From Desulfobacterales bacterium (GTDB taxonomy: Bacteria > Desulfobacterota > Desulfobacteria > Desulfobacterales > C00003060), in NCBI GenBank assembly GCA_030629475.1, contig DAOVOU010000095.1:1-7580 (forward strand): a DNA stretch of 7,580 nucleotides, written 5' to 3'. The translations under genes were made by a program, and so were the position numbers. The notes beneath the pieces were generated by a model. That model did not search any database, was not told the origin of the DNA, and saw nothing but the letters and a program-made list of their open reading frames with translations. Numbering within the stretch: position 1 is the stretch's first letter; each line of letters opens with the position of its first letter. This document shows positions 1 through 3,644 of the stretch, piece by piece.

Positions 1-210
1 GGTATTGAGATCACACAGCAGGTTCTCGGGCACAGTCGCCGAGCCAACACCCTAAAATACGCCCACCTGAATCCCGACCAGTATGCCGTTTATATGAAAA
101 AACACCCTTATATGCAAGCCGACTCCGCCAAAGTAGCCTTTTCAGCCGTCGTAGCCAGGGCTACTATGGCGAAGTCGGCGGCTACGACGGCCGGAAAGGA
201 GGCACTATGA
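1..210 (+). CDS. Tyrosine recombinase (phage integrase family), C-terminal end only
   Basis: The frame is open from the window edge to the TGA at 208-210, so only the last 69 residues are present. Near the start is the family box LGHS followed by TLKYAHL. In this family the His of LGH and the Tyr about 13 residues later (the Y of LKYAH) are the last two catalytic residues of the R-K-H-R-H-Y set, so this is the active-site end of a DNA strand-exchange enzyme. The last ~30 codons, after the segment ending KKHPYM, are Ala-rich and are encoded by an interlaced palindromic repeat (118-191), which suggests a repeat invaded the natural 3' end while keeping the frame open. The stop overlaps the ATG of a second recombinase (ATGA), so the two were translationally coupled. 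It does not look like an integron integrase, but the diagnostic region lies outside the window. Confidence 0.85.
   Translation, partial: GIEITQQVLGHSRRANTLKYAHLNPDQYAVYMKKHPYMQADSAKVAFSAVVARATMAKSAATTAGKEAL
118..191. repeat. Interlaced palindromic repeat inside the recombinase 3' end
   Basis: Two inverted-repeat pairs are interlaced. Arm A (118-138) is complementary to A' (159-179) at 19 of 21 positions. Arm B (145-156, GCCGTCGTAGCC) is perfectly complementary to B' (180-191, GGCTACGACGGC). The order A-B-A'-B' means the pairs cannot form together as simple nested hairpins. In addition GTAGCC (151-156) can pair with GGCTAC at 159-164, giving a third local hairpin. The whole block is translated as the Ala-rich tail of the recombinase. 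It resembles dispersed intergenic palindromes that have moved into a coding end, but the family cannot be named from this single copy. Confidence 0.75.
197..202 (+). promoter_or_regulatory. Ribosome binding site for the second recombinase
   Basis: A perfect AGGAGG lies 4 bases before the ATG at 207. It sits inside the last codons of the first recombinase, just after palindrome arm B', so formation of that hairpin could mask or expose the site. Confidence 0.75.
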
Positions 211-428
211 TAGCCCTTATAGACCAGTACCGTAAAAAGCTTTTAAAGGTTAACGGCTTTGCTGCTTCAACCGTCGATACCTACACCATCAGTATCAAGG
301 CCTTTTGTAATTTTGCTAAAAATGAGCTTGAAACGGACCCGGCCAAAGTAAAAGGCCCCCAACTGCTTAAATGGATCTGGATTGTGATTGGGGACGTCTG
401 GATTGTGATTGGGGTGATTGGGGTGTGA
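207..428 (+). pseudogene. Second tyrosine recombinase, truncated after the N-terminal domain
   Basis: The first ~56 residues look like the N-terminal SAM-like, core-DNA-binding domain of phage-type integrases: two amphipathic helices around the ASTVDTY segment, then a helix of the AFCNFAKNE type. The natural sequence ends near LLKW at about position 374. From there the frame runs into short G-rich tandem repeats and reads a meaningless Trp/Ile/Val/Gly string to the TGA at 426-428. No catalytic domain follows in any frame, so the protein cannot be an active recombinase. It is coupled to the upstream recombinase by a 4-base overlap and a strong RBS. Tandem overlapping tyrosine recombinases are typical of recombinase-in-trio (RIT) elements, and this may be the broken remnant of one, but only parts of two genes are visible. 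Confidence 0.75.
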
Positions 429-434
429 TTGGGG
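376..434. repeat. Short G-rich direct repeats (TGATTGGGG units)
   Basis: An 18-base unit beginning TCTGGATTGTGATT occurs at 376-393 and exactly again at 397-414. The core TGATTGGGG occurs four times (385-393, 406-414, 415-423, 426-434). The array begins exactly where the truncated recombinase loses protein-like sequence and leads straight into the left arm of the perfect palindrome at 431-490, so it looks like the flank of one composite repeat insertion. Confidence 0.8.
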
Positions 435-490
435 ACGGGTATTGATATATTGATAAAGGACAGGATATCAATATATCAATACCCGTCCCC
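431..490. repeat. Perfect 25-bp inverted repeat with 10-base loop
   Basis: The left arm (431-455, starting GGGGACGGGTATTG) is an exact reverse complement of the right arm (466-490, ending ACCCGTCCCC). The spacer is 10 bases, AAGGACAGGA. Stem ends are GC-rich and the middle is AT-rich. It is flanked by G-rich short repeats on the left and C-rich ones on the right, so the palindromic character extends loosely beyond the stem. No protein-coding ORF lies inside. It looks like a REP-type or MITE-like unit of the GGGGAC class; there is no T-tract to make it a standard terminator. Confidence 0.85.
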
Positions 491-530
491 TAGTCCGTCC
501 CCTAGTCCCCCTAGTCCCTCTAGTCCCTCT
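487..530. repeat. Short C-rich direct repeats (CCCCTAGTC units)
   Basis: CCCCTAGTC or CCCTCTAGTC-like units are repeated about four times right after the 25-bp palindrome. Their orientation is opposite to the TGATTGGGG units on the other side, as if they were degenerate outer arms of the same structure. Eight bases later the attC site of the DUF2628 cassette begins. Confidence 0.7.
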
Positions 531-537
531 CTGATTC

Positions 538-627
538 ACATAACCCTCACATCAGCGGCAGCAAGAAGCAAAACGACGAGGAACGAGGAGCGCCGCTTTT
601 TGCTGCCGCTGGATGTAATTATTAGGC
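538..627 (-). other. Integron attC recombination site downstream of the DUF2628 gene
   Basis: Read on the minus strand, the site has an R''-like box GCCTAAT (627-621), an L'' box ATC-C-AGCGG, a long imperfect stem, an L' box CCGCTGAT and an R' box GTTATGT (544-538). The stem 553-569/595-611 pairs over 17 bases with one G-T wobble, closing on a variable terminal loop of about 25 bases. L'' carries one extra C relative to L', the extrahelical base typical of attC sites that defines orientation. The stop codon of the DUF2628 gene (TAA, 624-622) lies inside R'', a common arrangement in gene cassettes. R'' ends in T instead of the usual C, so this copy may be weakened. Confidence 0.75.
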
Positions 628-1008
628 GGTTTCTGTTGATTCATTGCCTGATTTAGCGACGAAGCCAATAGCAGCATCTGGTGTTTCTGCCTCTACCGTT
701 TTTATATGCTCATATCCGCGCTTGACCAAATTACCTCTCCTCCAATCATTACCCTTAACCCCAACAGTTATATAAAATGCGAGTTGGGCGAGAAGCATTA
801 TCAAAATGCCTCCTACGCTTCCTTCCTGCTCGGATACGGTTTCAATGAAAGTAAGCACAAATATCACGCCAAAAAACGCAAACCCAAGCCCCCACATCTT
901 TTTCACAAAAGCCCAGATTACTGTAAAAAAGAAAGCAGGCCACCCAAAACCTTGCTTTACAGCCTGAAACCCCTGAGTGGGGTGGTTGTACACATCAAAA
1001 GTTTTCAT
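622..1008 (-). CDS. DUF2628 family small membrane protein (gene-cassette cargo)
   Basis: This is a 128-residue protein if the ATG at 1008 is used. AAAGGAG lies 6-7 bases before this ATG, so it is preferred to the ATG at 1041, which would lie at the attC boundary. The N-terminus (MKTFDVYNHP) is followed by hydrophobic stretches at about residues 23-57 (probably two membrane passes) and 66-84. The motif GN-x-WR-x3-L-x3-GY at about 86-99 is like the C-terminal signature of DUF2628 proteins, which are small inner-membrane proteins of unknown function. The tail is short and polar. The gene is alone between two attC sites, and its stop codon overlaps the R'' box of the downstream site, so it is the cargo of a mobile gene cassette of about 495 bp (544-1038). 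It has no clear promoter within the cassette and may be read from upstream. The family call is by recall of the pattern; the cassette context is directly visible. Confidence 0.8.
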   Translation of the reverse strand: MKTFDVYNHPTQGFQAVKQGFGWPAFFFTVIWAFVKKMWGLGFAFFGVIFVLTFIETVSEQEGSVGGILIMLLAQLAFYITVGVKGNDWRRGNLVKRGYEHIKTVEAETPDAAIGFVAKSGNESTETA

Positions 1009-1032
1009 CACTTCTCCTTTTTTCGATTGAAC

Positions 1033-1117
1033 GCCTAACACCAGAGATCAGCGGCGGGGCTGGATGTTTCTGTTGGGCAATACGGCTTCTCCCGTCCGCT
1101 GGATTGAGTTGTTAGGC
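1033..1117 (-). other. Integron attC recombination site upstream of the DUF2628 cassette
   Basis: On the minus strand R'' is GCCTAAC (1117-1111) and R' is GTTAGGC (1039-1033), both matching the RYYYAAC/GTTRRRY consensus. L'' is ATC-C-AGCGG and L' is CCGCTGAT. Again L'' carries one extra C, giving the extrahelical base of a standard attC hairpin, in the same orientation as the site at 538-627. The part between L'' and L' differs in sequence between the two sites, as expected of the variable terminal structure. This site should belong to the preceding cassette, but no gene sits directly against it: about 290 bp of repeats and AT-rich sequence separate it from the next gene (stop at 1411). Confidence 0.85.
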
Positions 1118-1303
1118 TAACCCTCCGGTATTATAGAAAAACCTCTTGCCTGAAAAAAGACTTTACAAGAACGTCAAAATTTTATTGACTCAAGTTTCCC
1201 ACACTTTGCCCTTGCCATGTGCGCCTGCCTAAACCGCTGTTTTTGCCCCCAAAAATGCCGTTATAAGACCAATATAGGGCCTTATTTTGCCATCATTCCG
1301 TTC
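1118..1303. other. Non-coding stretch between attC and the direct repeats
   Basis: No convincing gene is present. It contains an AT-rich part (about 1130-1200) with a TATAAT on the minus strand at 1135-1130, followed closely by the attC site. There is no good -35 at the right distance (only a T-run), so a promoter driving the DUF2628 cassette is possible but weak. A small hairpin (TTTTTG, 1240-1245 / CAAAAA, 1250-1255) is present without a T-tract. The stretch could be the remains of a decayed cassette. Confidence 0.4.
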
Positions 1304-1415
1304 AATATCAAAGAGTTAGCGTGGTCCGACCCCATTTCAATGGTCCGACCCCATTTCAACCCCATTAATATCAAAGAGTTAGCGTGGTCCGACCCCATTT
1401 CAACCCCATTTCAAC
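1304..1415. repeat. 37-bp direct repeat pair with part copies (GGTCCGACCCCATT family)
   Basis: A 37-base unit beginning AATATCAAAGAGTTAGC occurs at 1304-1340 and is repeated exactly at 1367-1403 (period 63). Between them is a part copy (TGGTCCGACCCCATTTCAA, 1341-1359), and after the second copy a shorter piece (1404-1415). The unit carries the small palindrome GGTC-C-GACC. Read on the minus strand it is a TTGAAATGGGGTCGGACC-type repeat, resembling dispersed intergenic repeats associated in other genomes with REP-type transposases; that link is inference. The repeat reaches the end of the membrane protein gene at 1411. Confidence 0.85.
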
Positions 1416-2073
1416 ATTTCTGATTTCTGTCCTGCTTTTCGACTAATTCCCCAGTTGGGGTTCTTGTGAAGTATTCGGATAGGTGAAAAGACCCCTTTTT
1501 TGAACTGCTGACGTAAATTGATGCGGACACGGAAATGTTATCATTTGGTACATCTTCCCAATCCACGCTAATGGTGAGGTCATATATGTTTTTGATTGTG
1601 CGAACCCGTTCTTCACCAACCTTCGTAGAAAGTTCTTTGTATGGCTTGGCACGATATGCTTCCATTTCGTTTGCAATGATGGTCCTTGCTTCCTCTTTAG
1701 TCTTGAGCCATTCATACCCTTCTATTATTTTAGCATCGTAGTATCTCTTTCCGTAGAAAAAAGCGAAAACGATGGCACTATAGAAAATCAGATAGGAGAA
1801 GGCAGAAAACACGGCACTCCCAAAACCAAAACGATAATATTCGTGCTTGACTTCCGTAACAACCCACCAAGATGCTTCTCCTCTAAAGATTTGACCGAGC
1901 AGTCCAAAGACTAGCCCGAAAGCCACGAATATGTAAACACCAATGATTAAGTTCCTAATTGGCTTTTTTGTTTCGGAAAGTATATCCCAGCCCCATGCCG
2001 CTGCTCCCACGGTCATTACCACGCCGAAGACAAGTAATAACAAAAGGAATATACTAGCGATGATTTCGAACAT
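1411..2073 (-). CDS. Three-TM membrane protein of unknown function with cytosolic C-terminal domain
   Basis: It has 220 residues from the ATG at 2073. The longer alternative starts with TTG at 2115 and lacks support, whereas this ATG has AAGG six bases upstream. Hydrophobic segments lie at about residues 2-27, 41-63 and 83-107, followed by a charged region (about 108-165) and a beta-rich C-terminal domain (about 163-212) containing VDWEDVPNDN and a SEYF-x-RTPTGEL segment. That last part recalls a C-terminal module seen in other hypothetical proteins, with an acidic WED/NGN turn and a late F-x-x-(S/T)PxG motif, but I cannot name the family. The stop TGA (1413-1411) falls inside the repeat motif TTGAAATGGGG, so the last few residues and the stop may have been supplied by repeat insertion. 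It is on the same strand as the DUF2628 cassette and may be an older cassette gene that has lost its own attC. Confidence 0.65.
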   Translation of the reverse strand: MFEIIASIFLLLLLVFGVVMTVGAAAWGWDILSETKKPIRNLIIGVYIFVAFGLVFGLLGQIFRGEASWWVVTEVKHEYYRFGFGSAVFSAFSYLIFYSAIVFAFFYGKRYYDAKIIEGYEWLKTKEEARTIIANEMEAYRAKPYKELSTKVGEERVRTIKNIYDLTISVDWEDVPNDNISVSASIYVSSSKKGSFHLSEYFTRTPTGELVEKQDRNQKC

Positions 2074-2115
2074 GAAGTGCCTTAATGATAAAGAAAACTC
2101 ACCTGTCCCTATCAA

Positions 2116-2165
2116 AAATGGGGTCTTGGTAATCAGTTTATGGTGTCCCCTATAGTTGGGAATTA
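2116..2165. repeat. Possible degenerate GGGGACACC-type intergenic repeat
   Basis: Minus-strand sequence between the broken small ORF and the membrane gene reads AGGGGACACCATAA, followed by GACCCCAT and GGGACAGG. These are GGGGAC/GGGGTC blocks like those at 376-530 and 1304-1415 but in a different arrangement. No exact inverted repeat was found. It is listed as a likely repeat remnant because it fills the space between two genes and shares the same core words. Confidence 0.35.
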
Positions 2166-2336
2166 CCCTGTAGTCTCTGCATGGGCTCGCTTGAGTAACT
2201 GAGTAATGAACTCTCCATGTTCATGTACATCTGATTTCGACAAACGAATTCGATAACGTCCCTACTTTGAGTAATCCATAAGGTCAAGACCGTTATCCGA
2301 GATTTGATTTTCAATCTCGTCCGACTGAAAGCGCAT
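2163..2336 (-). pseudogene. Small ORF interrupted by an in-frame amber codon
   Basis: The ATG at 2336, preceded by GAGAGG at a good distance, opens a frame of 24 codons ending in TAG (2264-2262). The same frame then runs on for another 32 codons to the TAA at 2165-2163. Both halves look like ordinary polar protein (first half with SDEIENQISDNG, second half with RIRLSKSDVHEH and a helix of FITQLLKRAHAE type). The simplest reading is a ~56-residue protein gene inactivated by one nonsense change; a short 24-residue product or amber readthrough is possible. It begins 3 bases after the stop of the T5orf172 gene, so the two may be co-transcribed. The family is not recognised. Confidence 0.4.
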
Positions 2337-2338
2337 TG

Positions 2339-2737
2339 TTATGCCTCTCGCTGAATTGACCTATGGATTTCAACTATTTTTTCGATAAAAAGCAGTGCGT
2401 CTTCAGTAAAGAACTCTCTGGATTTATTTATTTTAAATGGGGCGAGCAACTTATGAAGAGCCTGTTCAAGTTCAATAAAATTTCTTGTATTGTAAGTTTT
2501 ATGTACTTCAAACTCGAATGGAACACCGGTTGTATAAAGTTGATTAATTCTTTTCTTTATATCTTGTGTTGTGAAGCCGATTTTAATTATTTCCTTTCCT
2601 TCCTTTGTGAAGGTGTTTGTTTTTAGGATATAAACAGACCCTTCTTCTTTTTCGTAATCTTCAATTGAAGGACTTATTTGATCCATTTCATTAATTGGTG
2701 ATACTTTCATTGGCCTGAAACTTTTATCACAGGCCAA
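2339..2737 (-). CDS. T5orf172 / GIY-YIG-type nuclease domain protein
   Basis: The first ATG in frame (2710) gives 123 residues. The frame is open upstream to the TTG at 2737, with a protein-like lead (CDKSFRPMK) that probably belongs to the preceding HARE-HTH gene. Relative to the ATG, the GIY-YIG core is seen as VYI (26-28) and KIGFT (43-47), then a conserved Arg (54) in the next helix, ELEQALHKLL (80-89) and a SREFF segment (98-101). This order is typical of the T5orf172 (PF10544-like) branch of GIY-YIG domains, which are metal-dependent DNA-cutting domains or DNA-binding relatives found in phage and accessory proteins. Relatives with an N-terminal HARE-HTH in the same chain exist as far as I recall, so this ORF and the one at 2727-2948 are likely two parts of one gene separated by a frameshift. 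The stop TAA lies in GCATAAC, which resembles an attC R'' box, but no partner box was found. Confidence 0.8.
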   Translation of the reverse strand: MACDKSFRPMKVSPINEMDQISPSIEDYEKEEGSVYILKTNTFTKEGKEIIKIGFTTQDIKKRINQLYTTGVPFEFEVHKTYNTRNFIELEQALHKLLAPFKINKSREFFTEDALLFIEKIVEIHRSIQREA

Positions 2738-2948
2738 TAAAGGAATCGTTTGTTTTCACAAGGTTATAGATTTGGGCCAATAATGCATGATCTATATCTT
2801 TATAATGCCCTTTTTGGACGTTGTTGACGTGTGATTCCGTGCCATAAAAGGTTTGGTATTGAGATTTAATCCGCTCCCTTATTTCTTGGGGTGTCATCGG
2901 TTCAGCTTCTGATAAGAGGATTTCCTTAACCACGTCAGTAAATGTCAT
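2727..2948 (-). CDS. HARE-HTH-like winged-helix domain protein, probably frameshifted from the next ORF
   Basis: It has 73 residues from the ATG at 2948, which has GAGG six bases upstream; the ATG at 2960 has no such site. The pattern MTFTDVVKEIL ... PMTPQEIRERIKSQY ... HALLAQIYNLVKTNDSFI fits the HARE-HTH winged-helix domain, found fused to restriction-type nucleases and in chromatin and RNA polymerase delta proteins, where it is thought to bind DNA. The frame ends at TGA (2729-2727), immediately followed by TAA. In the next frame the protein continues as CDKSFRPMK into the T5orf172 domain. Removing one G of the GG at the ATTGGCC step would join them as NDSFIACDKSF, a natural ending for the wing. 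As drawn, the product would be a bare DNA-binding domain. Confidence 0.7.
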   Translation of the reverse strand: MTFTDVVKEILLSEAEPMTPQEIRERIKSQYQTFYGTESHVNNVQKGHYKDIDHALLAQIYNLVKTNDSFIGL

Positions 2949-2983
2949 TTTTGACCTCATTGAGATATAAAGGGCATAGCATG

Positions 2984-3012
2984 CTTATATTCAATATACG
3001 AGAATGCTACAA
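2984..3012 (-). promoter_or_regulatory. Candidate promoter with overlapping palindrome for the HARE-HTH gene
   Basis: On the minus strand TTGTAG (3012-3007) and TATAAG (2989-2984) are 17 bases apart and lie about 35 bases before the ATG at 2948. The -10 overlaps a perfect short palindrome TATATT-G-AATATA (2998-2986), a possible operator, for example for the HTH protein itself. The -35 is weak (3 of 6). Confidence 0.35.
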
Positions 3013-3592
3013 TTGACAATATTAGCCGGTTTTCACCGAGACTGCCGGGCTGGCGTGACTGTCAAGCCCATCAAAGATATCTTTGCATTATCACCACTGA
3101 CACAATGAAAGCTCCGATGACAGATTGCCAAATGTGACACTCGTCATACAGACGATTTGTTCATATATTTCTAATGGATATCACAAATCTTGTCAAGTTC
3201 TTGGCGGTGTTCTTGTTAACCCAGACGCTGGGAGGCCCCTGTCAGCCGAATTGACCGAAAGATTCAGATTGGAGCCATGGTGGTTCACACATGGACAAAG
3301 GGCTCAGAGCCGGAAAAGTGAGGATAGCTCTTGGAAACCTAAAAAATGCGGCCTCTCAAATAGTATAACGTCATAGCAGTCATCTTCAGATTGAACTGGG
3401 CACATGAAACACGATCCAGACACAACATATGCACATGTTGAAAAGCAAAGCAGAGCCGTTTGACCCTGCCTTAAGGGAGCTAGGAAGGAAAATACACACA
3501 TTGTCCACGAATGTTAAGTCAGCGATTATTCCAACTGTGACCCTAAGAATGGAGTAATCGGGTTTGGACTGGAGAACTGTTAAATAGCCTGA
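3013..3592. other. Intergenic region without a convincing gene
   Basis: About 580 bases separate the divergent end of the HARE-HTH gene from the terminator of the HAF protein gene. Frames here are short, lack ribosome sites and give unusual compositions. The best small candidate (42 codons, + strand, ATG 3429 to TAA 3557) has no Shine-Dalgarno sequence. I see no tRNA, attC, CRISPR or strong palindrome. It may be a decayed gene or long regulatory DNA. Confidence 0.4.
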
Positions 3593-3631
3593 GAAACAAA
3601 AAGGGCTGACGGGTCTGACCCATCAGCCCTT
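3591..3631 (-). terminator. Intrinsic terminator of the HAF-repeat protein gene
   Basis: Arms AAGGGCTGA (3601-3609) and TCAGCCCTT (3623-3631) pair perfectly. An inner GGGT/ACCC stem extends them after one mismatch, leaving a 3-base loop. On the minus strand the hairpin is followed by TTTTTGTTTC. It lies 13 bases after the stop codon at 3645, which fits rho-independent termination of that gene. Confidence 0.9.
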
Positions 3632-3644
3632 GGTTAAACATGGT

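Noticed and set aside
376..530. CRISPR array.
   Set aside because: Units are short (9-18 bases), imperfect, without regular unique spacers, and arranged around a palindrome.
429..656. 75-codon plus-strand ORF rich in Ser-Pro repeats.
   Set aside because: It is a translation of the palindrome, the C-rich repeat array and the attC site; no real protein signal.
706..1038. 110-codon plus-strand ORF opposite the DUF2628 gene.
   Set aside because: Shadow of a well-supported gene in a cassette; it also runs into the attC boundary.
1240..1255. Hairpin TTTTTG/CAAAAA as terminator of the membrane protein gene.
   Set aside because: No T-tract after the stem on the minus strand and the stem is only 6 bp; it lies 155 bases past the stop.
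2252..2344. Possible third attC site: GCATAAC at the T5orf172 stop (2344-2338) and GTTATCG at 2258-2252 on the minus strand.
   Set aside because: No L''/L' pairing was found between them, the second box breaks the consensus, and the intervening DNA reads as protein. The match is probably chance.
3125..3376. 83-codon plus-strand ORF.
   Set aside because: TTG start, no ribosome site, unusual composition and no recognisable motif.
3429..3557. 42-codon plus-strand ORF starting at an ATG.
   Set aside because: Composition looks acceptable, but there is no Shine-Dalgarno sequence, no promoter and no family resemblance.
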